Source: Amycolatopsis nigrescens CSC17Ta-90
GTDB taxonomy: Bacteria > Actinomycetota > Actinomycetes > Mycobacteriales > Pseudonocardiaceae
Assembly (NCBI RefSeq): GCF_000384315.1
Contig: NZ_ARVW01000001.1
Location: 1,373,746-1,437,745 of the forward strand
Length of the DNA stretch: 64,000 nucleotides
Direction: 5' to 3'
Part shown: in pieces, positions 33,876 through 43,027 of the stretch
Position numbering within the stretch: position 1 is the stretch's first letter
How the letters are laid out: each line of letters starts with the position of its first letter
Made by a program: the position numbers and the translations under genes
Notes under the pieces: generated by a model
The model's database searches: none
What the model was told of the DNA's origin: nothing
The model's input: the letters and a program-made list of their open reading frames with translations, nothing else

Positions 33876-34118
33876 CTAGCTCGCCACGGTGATGACCATG
33901 GCCACCCGGAGGCCCATGGTCTGGGCGTAGGCCTGGACCTGGGACACCCGGACTTCCACGGACACGTTCTGTTCCATCCGGCACACCGTCGCCGGGTGCA
34001 CGCCCATCCGGCCGGCCACCTCCTTCTGGCTGAGGCCGCGCTGCCGTCGAAGGCGGACCAGCTCGGCCATCAGCGACACGTACTCCGGACCGTTGAGTTC
34101 AGCGAGTGCGCGGATCAC
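33876..34118 (-). CDS. Small XRE-family DNA-binding protein
   Basis: An 80-aa protein that is nearly all helix-turn-helix: MAELVRLRRQRGLSQKEVAG followed by MGVHPATVCRMEQ. It is Cro/C1-like, without an effector domain. The GTG start overlaps the stop of the upstream 98-aa gene (GTGA), so the two are made together. Such pairs are common in actinomycete accessory DNA and may be phage- or plasmid-derived regulators; the target is unknown. Confidence 0.82.
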   Translation of the reverse strand: MIRALAELNGPEYVSLMAELVRLRRQRGLSQKEVAGRMGVHPATVCRMEQNVSVEVRVSQVQAYAQTMGLRVAMVITVAS

Positions 34119-34412
34119 GCGCTCACCCGGAACAGGTCCGTCAACGGCGGCCGCGGACCCAGAACCTCCGGCAGGTCCTCGGATTCGCCCGGGTCGTCAG
34201 GACCGGGCGACAATTGCAGGCAGGGAAAACAAGGCTGCCCCGAAATCTCACCCAGCAACTCCGCTTCTCCCGGCACGAACCGCTGCCCGCACAAAGCGAC
34301 GAATACCCCCGCGTGCGCCTTCTCCAGCAGGTACGCCAGATGAACGGTCCGCCGGGACTCACCAACGACCCCCAGCCGGAAACGCACATAAACCAACACC
34401 GCACTCACCATC
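34115..34412 (-). CDS. Small Cys-containing hypothetical protein paired with the HTH gene
   Basis: A 98-aa protein from the ATG at 34412 (a GTG at 34447 is also possible). It contains CGQRFVPGEAELLGEISGQPCFPCLQL, with three cysteines and the CGxRxxPGxAE...GxPCxPC spacing seen in actinobacterial proteins of unknown function; the Cys pattern suggests metal binding. Its stop overlaps the GTG start of the small XRE protein. Function unknown. Confidence 0.65.
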
Positions 34413-34540
34413 GCCCCCTGATCAATTCTTTCCCCGACGAAAGCCACTTCAGTCGCTCCACCACAACGGTGCGCACGAGAAGCGGCAAGTGAAGATCAAA
34501 AACAGGCACTCACTTACAGTCGCCGATACCGGACACGTAA

Positions 34541-34628
34541 GGTGACAACGGAGTGACAAGCCACCGGCTACGCGTTGACGCGCTATGCCACTCGAACTTG
34601 GCTCCGTACAATGTCAAGTGTTGTCACC
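34541..34628. promoter_or_regulatory. Promoter region of the XRE-TPR gene bracketed by an inverted repeat
   Basis: GGTGACAAC (34541-34549) and its exact complement GTTGTCACC (34620-34628) flank a segment with a good -10 hexamer TACAAT (34606-34611). An extra GTGACAA lies at 34552-34558. Possibly an autoregulatory site for the XRE protein; inference only. Confidence 0.4.
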
Positions 34629-34661
34629 CATACCGGGAGGTGCGTCCTGAACGGGAACGGG

Positions 34662-35849
34662 ATGGATGGCGGAGTGGCGGCCAGGGTGGCCGAAGCGCGC
34701 AAGCTGGCCGGACTGACGCAGCAGCAGCTCGCCATGCGTGCGCACGTGTCGCTGTCACTGGTGCGGAAGGTCGAACAGGGCACTGTCCCCGCGTCGCCGA
34801 CGTTCATCGCATCGATCGCCCAGGCCCTCCGCCTGCTGGTCACAGATCTCACCCAGCAGCCGCATTTCACGTCGGCCACCAGCCGCTACGGCACGGAACA
34901 GGAATTGGTACCCGACCTGGAGCGCGCGATCATCGAGTTCGAGGACCCCTCGATCGACAGGCCGCTGATCAGCGTGGACCAGGCAGCCAAACGGCTTGAC
35001 TCCGTGATAAGAGCCGGACGCCTGAGCCGATACACCGAAATTCTGGCAATCCTGCCCGGACTGCTCCGGAACCTGCACGGCCTTGCGCGCACAGTTGTCG
35101 AGCAATCCGAACGAGAGCGGATACACCGGCTTCTCACGCAGTCCTATCAGTCGGCCATGTTCACCGCGTACAAGCTCGGATACCTATCCTTGAGCGCATG
35201 GGCCGCCGAACGAATGTGCTGGGCCAGTGCACACTCCGGCGACCCGTTATGGGCGTCGATGGGACAGTACTGCCGGGCACAGACTTTGATGTTCAGCGGT
35301 AGCTACCAGGCCAGCGGCGCGGTACTGAGCCGGGCGGCGGCCGAAGTGGAAGACTCAAGCGACCCAAGGTCGTTCGAGGTGCGCGGGGCCATTCATCTGT
35401 CGAGCGCCATCATCGCGGCACGGCTCAGCAGGCCGGAGGAATCGGATCTGCATTTGACGGAAGCTCGGGATCTTACCCGGCACGTGCTACCAGGGGACCA
35501 TTTCGACACCTCGTTTTCCCTGGCCAACGTGGATATCCACAATGTCTCGGCCGCGGTCGAGATGTCGGATGGCACAACGGCGCTCAAACGCGGGGCGGAC
35601 CTGCAGTTGCAGGACAAACTCTATTCGTCCAGGCTGGGGCATTATCATATCGACCTGGCGCGTGCGTGGTTCCTGCACGGTGATCACGAACGCTCCGTCA
35701 AGGAGTTGCAGACGGCCCGGCAGCTCTCCCCACAGCAAACCAGGTATCACCCGCAAGTTCACGAGACCATCCGAGCACTGGCCCGCGCCCGCCGGCGCAC
35801 CGACCCCGTGGCGCGACTAGCCGCGTGGGCGGGCCTACGCGACTCCTAA
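34662..35849 (+). CDS. XRE-family regulator with TPR-like C-terminal domain
   Basis: The N-terminus is a Cro/C1 helix-turn-helix (VAEARKLAGLTQQQLAMRAH, VSLSLVRKVEQGT). It is followed by about 320 residues of helical repeats typical of Streptomyces-type XRE-TPR regulators. The ATG at 34662 gives 395 residues; an ATG at 34611 or a CTG at 34647 after GGGAGG are alternatives, so the start is uncertain. A TTA codon at 35247-35249 makes it a candidate for bldA-dependent expression. It is followed by a related gene lacking the DNA-binding part. Confidence 0.85.
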   Translation: MDGGVAARVAEARKLAGLTQQQLAMRAHVSLSLVRKVEQGTVPASPTFIASIAQALRLLVTDLTQQPHFTSATSRYGTEQELVPDLERAIIEFEDPSIDRPLISVDQAAKRLDSVIRAGRLSRYTEILAILPGLLRNLHGLARTVVEQSERERIHRLLTQSYQSAMFTAYKLGYLSLSAWAAERMCWASAHSGDPLWASMGQYCRAQTLMFSGSYQASGAVLSRAAAEVEDSSDPRSFEVRGAIHLSSAIIAARLSRPEESDLHLTEARDLTRHVLPGDHFDTSFSLANVDIHNVSAAVEMSDGTTALKRGADLQLQDKLYSSRLGHYHIDLARAWFLHGDHERSVKELQTARQLSPQQTRYHPQVHETIRALARARRRTDPVARLAAWAGLRDS

Positions 35850-35856
35850 CCTCCCA

Positions 35857-36624
35857 GTGACCACTCCACACGACGCCGAACGCACCTCGCGGGTTGCCTC
35901 GGGTCAGGTGGCGACCGACCGTGCGAGTATCGACAGCGTGGCTCGTGTCCTGGCCGGGTTGCGGGTCCTGGAGGACACGACCGGAGCCGCGGAAGTGCTT
36001 CCCAGCGTGCTGGCGCAGCGTGCGCTCATGACCCGATTGGCGCACAGTGCGCGAGACGGTGTCCGACCGGTGGCGGCGGGGCTGCTGTCCGAACTGGAAC
36101 AGTACTTGGGCTGGTTGAGCATTCCGCTGGAACGCTGGGAGGACTCCCGGCGACACCTCGATCGCGCCTGCGTGCTGGCGCTCGAAGCCAATGACCCGAT
36201 TCGCCTGTCGCACGCCTTGTCGTTCCAGTCTTTTCGCAACCTTCGTCGAGGCAAGCTGGAAACCGCCGAAGCGCTCAATGACGCCGCCCTGCGCAACGAT
36301 CGCATTCACCCCGGTTTGCGCACCTATCTTCGATTCCAGCGCGCCGAAGTACTGGCACGCGGTGGCTCGAAACAGGGATCGTTGACGGCCTTGGGCCTCG
36401 CCGAACGCTCAGTGGACGCACTCGCGGACGACGATGACCGCCCGGCGAGTTGCTATTACTACACGCCGGGGTTTTTCGCGGGGCAGGGCGCTTTCACGCT
36501 ACTGGCGCTGGGTGACCGGGTCGGCGCACGCAAATTGGCTAACGAAGCGCTGAGCGTGCTCCCAGCCTCGTGGCGGGACTCGGAGTGGTCCGGCAGATGG
36601 CGCAAGATCGCCGCACTCGACTAG
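35857..36624 (+). CDS. TPR-like protein, probably a headless relative of the XRE regulator
   Basis: A 255-aa helical protein (LEQYLGWLSIPLERWEDSRRH, HALSFQSFRNLRRGKLETAEAL, GDRVGARKLANEALSVLP) resembling the C-terminal TPR part of XRE-TPR regulators, without a helix-turn-helix. It begins with GTG 7 bp after the upstream stop and ends just before a palindromic terminator-like element. It may be a true partner protein or a truncated regulator; the sequence alone does not decide. Confidence 0.65.
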   Translation: MTTPHDAERTSRVASGQVATDRASIDSVARVLAGLRVLEDTTGAAEVLPSVLAQRALMTRLAHSARDGVRPVAAGLLSELEQYLGWLSIPLERWEDSRRHLDRACVLALEANDPIRLSHALSFQSFRNLRRGKLETAEALNDAALRNDRIHPGLRTYLRFQRAEVLARGGSKQGSLTALGLAERSVDALADDDDRPASCYYYTPGFFAGQGAFTLLALGDRVGARKLANEALSVLPASWRDSEWSGRWRKIAALD

Positions 36625-36630
36625 CGGGGT

Positions 36631-36672
36631 CGTGAGTGGAAAGTGTTGGGAGGGCAGCACTTTCCACTCACG
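36631..36672. terminator. Palindromic element between convergent genes (GTGAGTGGAAA family)
   Basis: Perfect 15-bp arms CGTGAGTGGAAAGTG (36631-36645) and CACTTTCCACTCACG (36658-36672). It sits between two convergent genes, and the hydantoinase-B stop codon (36668-36670) lies inside the right arm. It is probably a bidirectional terminator. A close relative occurs at 50071-50112. Confidence 0.75.
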
Positions 36673-38347
36673 AGTTCGGGTGGCCGTAAACGGCGGCGGC
36701 GGTGGCGGGGGTGATCTGGCGGTCCGCCAGGTCGGCGTGGACGGCGGACGGGTCACGATCCGACGGGTCGCCGAAGCCGCCTCCGCCGCCGGTGGCGCAG
36801 CGGATCACGTCGCCCTCGCGCAGCCGCATGCCGTTGCACTTCAGGAGTTTGCGCTCGTCCGGGCGGCCGGGGTTGATCACCACTTCCGGCGGGGTGGCGT
36901 CGCGGCCGCCGAACAGGCCCCAGGCCGGGGTCACCGAGCGCTCGAACCACAGCGACACCGTGCAGTCCTGCCGCACCTCGTATTCGCGCACCACACCGTT
37001 GCCGCCGCGCCACTTCCCGGCGCCACCGGAGTCCGTCCGGATGCGGTACTCGGTGACCCGGAACGGATACCGGGTCTCGAACACCTCGATCGGGATGTCC
37101 TTCAGCGAACCGTTCACGTTGTTGATCAACGCGGTCTCGCCGTCGGACCCCTCCCAGCCGCCCCAGCCGCCGAGGGTGGCCTCCAGGCTGACGTAGTCCC
37201 GCCCGGTCCGCGAGTCCGCACCGGCCAGCAGCACGATCATCGAGTCGCCGTGGCTGGCCCCGGCCACCTTGTCCGGCAGCGCCGGTGCCAGTGCCTTGGC
37301 CACCAGGTCGATCAGCAGCCCGAGGTGCGAGAAGTACCACTGGCAGGCGGCCGGCGCCACGGCGCCGAACACCGAGCCCTGCCGGACCTGCACGGTCATC
37401 GGCCGGAACGAGCCGCCGTTCCCCGGCACCTCCGGGCTGACCAGCAGCTTGTACCCCACCCGGCAGGCCGAAACCGCTTGCGCCGCACCGCAGTTGATCG
37501 GCCCGGTGGTCTGGTCCGCGGACTCCCGCACGTCGAAGTCGATGTTCTCCCCGTCGACCGTGATGGCCAGCCTGATCGGGATCGGCACGTCCAGGTCGAC
37601 GCCGTCGTTGTCCAGCACGCCCTCGGCGGTGTAGCGGCCGTCCGGGATACCCCGGATCACCGCGCGCTCCAGCCGTTCGGTCTGCGCGAAGATCTCGTCC
37701 CGCGCCGCGTGCAGGGTGTCCAGGCCCCACCGCTCGATGATCTCCTGGAGCCGCTTCTCACCCATCCTGATGGTAGCGATCATCGCGTTCATGTCGCCGG
37801 TGGTCGGATACGGGAACCGGACGTTGGTGGCGATCGTGCTCATCACCCCCGGCACGTCGCGGCCGCCCTCCACCAGCTTCTGCGCGCCGAGCCGCAGGCC
37901 CTCCTGGAAGATGTTCACCGAGTCCATCGAGCCGCCGGGATCCTTGGACCCGACGTCGATCCAGTGCGCGCGGGTCGCGGTGAACCCGACCAGCCGCCCG
38001 GCCACGAACACCGGCCCGAAGATGGTCACGTCGTTGAGGTGCGTGCCGCCGAGGTAGCTGTCGTTGAGGATCCACACGTCGCCGGGCTGCCACACGTCGC
38101 GGCCGAACTGCTCCTCGGTGGCCAGGGTGCAGGTCTCCAGGTTGCCGAGGAAGATCGGCAGCCCGGCGGACTGCCCGAGCACCTGGTGCTGGTCGTCGAG
38201 CAGGGCCACCACGCAGTCGCCGCATTCGTAGATGATCGGCGTGTACGAGGAGCGGATCAGGGTCGCGTTCATGTCGTCGGCCGCGGAGGTCAGCGCGTTG
38301 CGGATGATCTCCACCACGACCGGGTCCACTGTGGACGAACTGGTCAC
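36668..38347 (-). CDS. Hydantoinase/oxoprolinase B subunit (HyuB-like)
   Basis: A 559-aa protein with HyuB landmarks: VDPVVVEIIRNAL at the N-terminus, LNDSYLGGTHLNDV (about 94-107), TTGPINCG, and a Gly-rich C-terminus (ATGGGGGFGDPSDRD). With the A subunit it hydrolyses N-carbamoyl, hydantoin or 5-oxoproline-like substrates, or carboxylates ketones as in acetone/acetophenone carboxylases. The GTG start overlaps the HyuA stop (GTGA). The full-length, motif-complete pair contrasts with the short HyuA-like protein at 29305. Confidence 0.9.
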   Translation of the reverse strand: MTSSSTVDPVVVEIIRNALTSAADDMNATLIRSSYTPIIYECGDCVVALLDDQHQVLGQSAGLPIFLGNLETCTLATEEQFGRDVWQPGDVWILNDSYLGGTHLNDVTIFGPVFVAGRLVGFTATRAHWIDVGSKDPGGSMDSVNIFQEGLRLGAQKLVEGGRDVPGVMSTIATNVRFPYPTTGDMNAMIATIRMGEKRLQEIIERWGLDTLHAARDEIFAQTERLERAVIRGIPDGRYTAEGVLDNDGVDLDVPIPIRLAITVDGENIDFDVRESADQTTGPINCGAAQAVSACRVGYKLLVSPEVPGNGGSFRPMTVQVRQGSVFGAVAPAACQWYFSHLGLLIDLVAKALAPALPDKVAGASHGDSMIVLLAGADSRTGRDYVSLEATLGGWGGWEGSDGETALINNVNGSLKDIPIEVFETRYPFRVTEYRIRTDSGGAGKWRGGNGVVREYEVRQDCTVSLWFERSVTPAWGLFGGRDATPPEVVINPGRPDERKLLKCNGMRLREGDVIRCATGGGGGFGDPSDRDPSAVHADLADRQITPATAAAVYGHPNS

Positions 38348-40392
38348 GAGCCGTCCTCCTGCCTGCTGATCACCAGCGAGCCGATCTCGTCCACCGACAC
38401 CCGGTGCCCCGGCGGCACCACGGTGGTGGCGGTGCCCTCCAGCACGATCGCCGGGCCCTCGAAGGAATGCCGGCCGGCCAGCTCGTCCCGGCGCACCAGC
38501 GGAGTCTGGTACTGCTCCCCGCCGAAGATCACCGCGCGGGGCTGGTACTCGAACTCCGGACTGGCCGCCTCGGCCACCCGTTCGGCCTCGACCCGTTCCA
38601 GCGCACCGAAAGCGGTGGTACGCAGGGTGACGAACTCGATCGGCGCGCCGAGGTTCGCGTGCCCGTACCTGGCCTGGTGCAGCTCGGCGAACCGGGCGGC
38701 GATGACCTCCACGAAGTCCTCGCGGCTGGCTTCGTCGGCATCGGTCACCGGCACGGTCAGCGTGTACTCCTGTGCCTCGTAACGGATGTCGACGCCGTGC
38801 TCGACCCGGCGGCCCTCCAGCGGCACACCTTCGCTGTCCAGCGAGCGCAGGCCGGTCGCGGCCATCCCGGCGATCTTGTCCCCGAGGTCGGCGCGGTCCA
38901 GGTCGGCGTCCAGGAAGTAGTACGGCTCGGCGAAGTCCTTGCGGATCTCGCTCTGCAGCATGCCCCACGCGGAGAACGCGCCGGGGAACCGCGGCACCAC
39001 CACCTCGCCGATGCCCAGCTCACCGGCCAGGAAGGCGGCGTGCATCGGCCCGGCGCCGCCGAAGGCGACCAGGGTGAACTCGCGCGGTTCGATCCCCCTG
39101 GACACGGTGATGGTGCGAATCGCCTGTGCCATCTTGGCGTTGGCCACGTCGCAGATGCCCTCGGCCATCGCCACGGTGTCCAGTTCGAGCTTCCCGCCCA
39201 GCCCGGCGATGGCGTTCTTCGCGGCCTCCGCGGACAGGTCGAGCGCTCCGCCGGCGAACCAGTCCGGGTCGATCCGGCCGAGCACCAGGTTCGCGTCGGT
39301 GACCGTGGGCTCGGTACCGCCCCGCTGGTAGCACGCCGGGCCGGGATCGGCACCGGCCGACCGCGGGCCGACCCGCAGCCCGCCCGCCTCCAGCCAGGCG
39401 ACCGAACCGCCACCGGCGCCGACGGTGTGGATGTTGACCACGCTCATCAGCATCGGCAGGCCCTCGAGCTGGGCCTCCGGGGAGACGTCGGGCTGGCCGT
39501 CGATCACCAGCGACACGTCGAAGGAGGTGCCGCCCATGTCGATGCAGATCAGGTTGGGCCGCCCGATCGCGGCGGCCAGCGCGACCCCGCCCATGGTGCC
39601 GCCGACCGGGCCCGAGAGCAGGGTCTGCAACGGCCGCCGCCGCGCCGACGCCGCGGTGAGCACGCCGCCGGAGGACTGCATGACGTGCAGCGGCACGGCG
39701 AGCCCGCGCTCGGTGAGGCTGTCTTCGAGCCGGGTGAGGTAGCGACGCACCACCGGGCCGGCGTATGCCTCCACCACGGCCGAGGAGGTGCGTTCGTACT
39801 CGCGCCACTCCTTGGCCGCCTCGTGCGAGAGCGAGATGGTCACGTCTTCGCCCAGCTCCTCGGCCAGTATCTCGCGTGCCCGCAGCTCGTGCGCCGGTGC
39901 GGCGTAGCTGAACAGGAACGCGACCGCGATCGCGCCGAACTCGCCGTCGACGTAGCGGCGGGCGGCCGCGCGCACGGCGTCCTCGTCCAGCGGCTCGATC
40001 TCGCGGCCGGCCGGGTCGAACCGGCCACCGATCTCCAGCACGTCCCGCCTCGGCACCAGCGGCTCCGGCTTGCGGTACTGGAGGTCGTACAACCGGGTCC
40101 GCGGACCGCGGGCGATGTGATACGTATCACCCGCGCCTTTCGATGCGAGCAGCAGCACCTTCACGCCACGACGTTCGAGGAAGGCGTTCAGCCCCTGGGT
40201 CGTGCCGTGCACGGTGAACGAGATGTCGCCTGGTGAAGCGACCAGCGCGGCCAGCGCGGTGTGCACGCCTTCGGTGAGGTCATCCGGCGTGGTGGACGCC
40301 TTGCCGGCCTGGAACCGGCCGGTCTCCTGGTCGTAGGCGACCACGTCGGTGAAGGTGCCGCCGATGTCCATGGACACCCGGAACCGGCTCAT
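38344..40392 (-). CDS. Hydantoinase/oxoprolinase A subunit (HyuA-like)
   Basis: A 682-aa ATP-binding subunit. It contains the N-terminal phosphate loop MDIGGTFTDVVAYD (8-21), FTVHGTTQGLNAFLERRG and the second actin-like motif ICIDMGGTSFD. It also has GAGGGSVAWLEAGGLRVGP and, near residue 427, VAFGGAGPMHA. The ATG at 40392 follows GGAG; a longer open frame upstream is not supported. It acts with HyuB on a cyclic amide, N-carbamoyl compound or ketone; the substrate is not predictable. No transporter or racemase gene is linked. Confidence 0.92.
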   Translation of the reverse strand: MSRFRVSMDIGGTFTDVVAYDQETGRFQAGKASTTPDDLTEGVHTALAALVASPGDISFTVHGTTQGLNAFLERRGVKVLLLASKGAGDTYHIARGPRTRLYDLQYRKPEPLVPRRDVLEIGGRFDPAGREIEPLDEDAVRAAARRYVDGEFGAIAVAFLFSYAAPAHELRAREILAEELGEDVTISLSHEAAKEWREYERTSSAVVEAYAGPVVRRYLTRLEDSLTERGLAVPLHVMQSSGGVLTAASARRRPLQTLLSGPVGGTMGGVALAAAIGRPNLICIDMGGTSFDVSLVIDGQPDVSPEAQLEGLPMLMSVVNIHTVGAGGGSVAWLEAGGLRVGPRSAGADPGPACYQRGGTEPTVTDANLVLGRIDPDWFAGGALDLSAEAAKNAIAGLGGKLELDTVAMAEGICDVANAKMAQAIRTITVSRGIEPREFTLVAFGGAGPMHAAFLAGELGIGEVVVPRFPGAFSAWGMLQSEIRKDFAEPYYFLDADLDRADLGDKIAGMAATGLRSLDSEGVPLEGRRVEHGVDIRYEAQEYTLTVPVTDADEASREDFVEVIAARFAELHQARYGHANLGAPIEFVTLRTTAFGALERVEAERVAEAASPEFEYQPRAVIFGGEQYQTPLVRRDELAGRHSFEGPAIVLEGTATTVVPPGHRVSVDEIGSLVISRQEDGS

Positions 40393-40572
40393 CACGAGCT
40401 CCTTCCTGAACGCGGCTGTCCACACGCTAAGAACGGACCGCCGGCCGAGACTGTGCACGGCGAACATCCCCGAACCGGCCCACCGTGCCGCACGCCCACC
40501 CTCTTGACAGGAGCACTGCGTAGCGTCCTCGCATTCGGTTAGCGACGCCGAGTAACCATGGGAGGGACGGCC

Positions 40573-41022
40573 GTGGCCACCCGCATTGCAAAACCGCCAA
40601 CGACCGGCGCGCTGGTCTGGATGAACGCCGCAGAGGTCTACCACGAGTACAACGACGCGGAGAACCGTCGCGACATCACCGCTCTTCGCGCGCTGGTCAC
40701 CTCGGACCTCATCGTCACCGTGAACGGGCGTCCGGCACTCGCCTCCGGGGAAGAGGACAGGGCGGTCAAGGCCGAACTGCGCCGCTGCTACCCGAACTAC
40801 CGCAGGGAGATCGTGGCCACCCTGGCGGAGGGCAACCAGGCCGCGGTGCGCTGGCGGCTCTCCGGCACCCCGGCCGCCGAACTGCCCGGACTCACCCCGA
40901 TCGACGTGCACGGCTGCTCGATCATCCGGATCCGCGGCGGCCGCATCGTCGGCGCCGCGATGTACTACGACAGCGCGGCGATGGACGCCGTCATCCGGCG
41001 CGCCCTCCTCGCCCGCGCCTGA
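40573..41022 (+). CDS. NTF2-fold (SnoaL-like) protein
   Basis: A 149-aa protein with the NTF2 helix (WMNAAEVYHEYNDAENRRDITAL) and terminal strands ending IRGGRIVGAAMYYDSA. The GTG at 40573 is five bases after GGGAGGG and is preferred over the ATG at 40558, which lies on top of that site. It lies alone between the hydantoinase pair and the flavoprotein. Role unknown; it may act with the convergent monooxygenase. Confidence 0.75.
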   Translation: MATRIAKPPTTGALVWMNAAEVYHEYNDAENRRDITALRALVTSDLIVTVNGRPALASGEEDRAVKAELRRCYPNYRREIVATLAEGNQAAVRWRLSGTPAAELPGLTPIDVHGCSIIRIRGGRIVGAAMYYDSAAMDAVIRRALLARA

Positions 41023-41036
41023 CCACCCAACCCTCA

Positions 41037-41064
41037 AAGGGCAAAAAGCCGGCTATTTGCCCTT
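41037..41064. terminator. Bidirectional terminator between convergent genes
   Basis: AAGGGCAAA (41037-41045) pairs with TTTGCCCTT (41056-41064); an inner GCCGGC extends the stem. It lies between the stops of the NTF2-like gene and the flavoprotein gene. Confidence 0.75.
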
Positions 41065-41070
41065 GCGGGG

Positions 41071-42429
41071 TCAGCCGGCGGCGAGTTCGCCGACTTTGGC
41101 CATCGCTCGGGCGAGCACCGACTGGGCGTCCTCGCCGTCGCAGGTCCTGGAGATCCACGCCAGCAGGTCGGCCGTGTCGCCGAAGGGCTGCGCGTCCTGC
41201 GGCTGGGACAGCAGCCTGAGCACCCCGTCGGCGACCCGGCGGTCCCCCACCGCGGCGGCGAAGAGCAGCTGCGGGATCTCACCGCCGCCGGCCCCTTCGA
41301 GCAGGGTCCTGGTGTGCGCCATGGACGGTTCGGCGTAGCGGGCGTAGAAGTCCTCGAAGGTGGCGTTCATCCAGTCCGCGTCGAAGGCGCCTTCGTGCCG
41401 GCTGATCGCGTCGCTGTAGTGCCCAACCTGCTTGAGCCCGCACTGGGCGCCCTGCGCGCCGAGCGGGTCGAAGGTCAGCGAACTGTCCCCCAGCGACAGC
41501 ACCGGCCTGCCGCCCGGCGTGCGCCCCGCGGCCGCGCGCACCGACGGCAGCACCGCGCCCTTGAGCCAGGACAGCCGGTCGGACTCGATCACCTCGGCGT
41601 CGCGGATCGACTCCCATTCCCACGGCACGTCCTCGCGGTAGACGCGCTTGACCGCGGCCAGCATCTCGGCCGCGCTGCCGGCCGCGCGGAAGGCCTCCTC
41701 CCACGGGGTGCCCATCCTGGCGAAACCGAGCCAGCTCCAGCACGGGCCGGCGGTCTTGTGCAGGTACGGGCACCAGATGCCTTCACCGGTGTCACCGATG
41801 ACGCTGAAACTGTTGTACAGCCGCCCGTCTCCGGTGTGCGCCGTGTTGGCAGTGTTGGCCGTGTTACTGAAGGCCGTGCCGTCCAGCGGGATCCCGGTGA
41901 CGGTCAGCATGCCGAGGAAGCGCTGCGGCTCGGTGTAGCCGCTGCGCACCGGGTCGCGTTCGAACAGCCCGCTCAGGCCGCCCTTGCCGGTGGCCACCAT
42001 GGCGAGGTCGTGCGCGGCGGCCACCTCGTCCAGGTCGGACACGCTCACCTCGGTGACACGCAGCTCGCCGCCCGCCGCAGTGAAGGCGTTCATCCGGTCG
42101 TAGGAGACCAGCCGGGTGTCCACCGCGCGCCCGATGTCCACTCCGAGATCCCCCGCCGCGGACAGCGCGGGCACGCCCACCGTCGGCGCCAACCGCAGGA
42201 TCATCCCGGCGATGCCCGGCGCGCTGGCCTCGTAGCTGTCCAGCCCGAACCGCTGTTCCACGGCGAGCGCCTCACCGAGCACCATGGCGGTGCCGGTGGC
42301 CGGCGTGTTCTCCAGCAGGTCCGGCGCGCTCCGGTCGCTGTACAGGGTGACCTCGTGCCCGCGCCGCAACAGGACCAGCGCCATGGTGGCGCCCGTTCGC
42401 CCGGCACCGATTACCGCGATTCTCGCCAT
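41071..42429 (-). CDS. Styrene-monooxygenase-like FAD oxygenase
   Basis: A 452-aa two-component-type flavin monooxygenase relative: Rossmann motif IAVIGAGRTGATMALVLLRR (4-23), an ARG-poor N-terminal domain resembling StyA, and the late FAD motif LSLGDSSLTFDPLGAQGAQCG (about 316-336). StyA-type enzymes epoxidise alkenes or oxidise indole using FADH2 from a separate reductase, which is not present here. An insertion of short NTANTANTAHT repeats occurs near residue 192. No operon partner; substrate unknown. Confidence 0.8.
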   Translation of the reverse strand: MARIAVIGAGRTGATMALVLLRRGHEVTLYSDRSAPDLLENTPATGTAMVLGEALAVEQRFGLDSYEASAPGIAGMILRLAPTVGVPALSAAGDLGVDIGRAVDTRLVSYDRMNAFTAAGGELRVTEVSVSDLDEVAAAHDLAMVATGKGGLSGLFERDPVRSGYTEPQRFLGMLTVTGIPLDGTAFSNTANTANTAHTGDGRLYNSFSVIGDTGEGIWCPYLHKTAGPCWSWLGFARMGTPWEEAFRAAGSAAEMLAAVKRVYREDVPWEWESIRDAEVIESDRLSWLKGAVLPSVRAAAGRTPGGRPVLSLGDSSLTFDPLGAQGAQCGLKQVGHYSDAISRHEGAFDADWMNATFEDFYARYAEPSMAHTRTLLEGAGGGEIPQLLFAAAVGDRRVADGVLRLLSQPQDAQPFGDTADLLAWISRTCDGEDAQSVLARAMAKVGELAAG

Positions 42430-42564
42430 GTCGGCATTCCTCCCCAGAACATGCGTAATTGCCGGAGAAATTAAGGAATGCCGGACCGGCCTGTCAAGGC
42501 GAGAATTCCTATTGCCGCAATTTTACCGAACGCGGTCGGACGACTCCGGCGAGCATTTTCTCAC

Positions 42565-42999
42565 CTACTTGGTTTCTGATTTTCGGACCGCGCCGGCCAG
42601 TGCCGCGCCGGTGACCGCGAGCCCGCCGATCATCCCGGCAGTGGCCCGCCGCCTGCCCTTGCCGACGTCCTGGTTCGTCGAAGCCAGCACGACGTGCACC
42701 AGATCGATGGCGGCACCGGCCAGCAGCCAGTTCGACAGCCGCCGCGGAGACGTCCGTGACCGGTGCATTCCGGAGCCGATCGCCGCGTCGGTGCCGGTGA
42801 AGATCAGCCCGAACACGGTGCCGCTGCGACCGTCGAAGCGGGATCCGAACATTTCGGTCATCAGCTTCCGCGGTCGCAGCCCGCAGCCGGTCGCGAACAG
42901 GGCGCGTCCGCCGATAGCGACCGTCACCAGCGCCGGCAAGGCTTTGTCCAGCGTCCCACTGCCCTGATCCGGTGAATGGTTAACCTCATTGTCGGTCAT
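42565..42999 (-). CDS. Small membrane-associated hypothetical protein
   Basis: A 144-aa protein with hydrophobic segments near residues 22-38 (ALPALVTVAIGGRALFATG), 62-75, 90-106 and 121-138, and basic loops. No catalytic motif is recognised. The ATG is preceded by CAGGAGG seven bases upstream. It lies 28 bp downstream of the saccharopine-dehydrogenase-like gene on the same strand, so co-transcription is likely. Function unknown. Confidence 0.65.
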   Translation of the reverse strand: MTDNEVNHSPDQGSGTLDKALPALVTVAIGGRALFATGCGLRPRKLMTEMFGSRFDGRSGTVFGLIFTGTDAAIGSGMHRSRTSPRRLSNWLLAGAAIDLVHVVLASTNQDVGKGRRRATAGMIGGLAVTGAALAGAVRKSETK

Positions 43000-43027
43000 G
43001 CGGCCTCCTGTCGAATCGTAGTCGAAT

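Noticed and set aside
40393..41037. Long N-terminal extension of HyuA (start near 41037)
   Set aside because: It would run antisense through the NTF2-like gene; the ATG at 40392 has an RBS and the family's canonical N-terminus.
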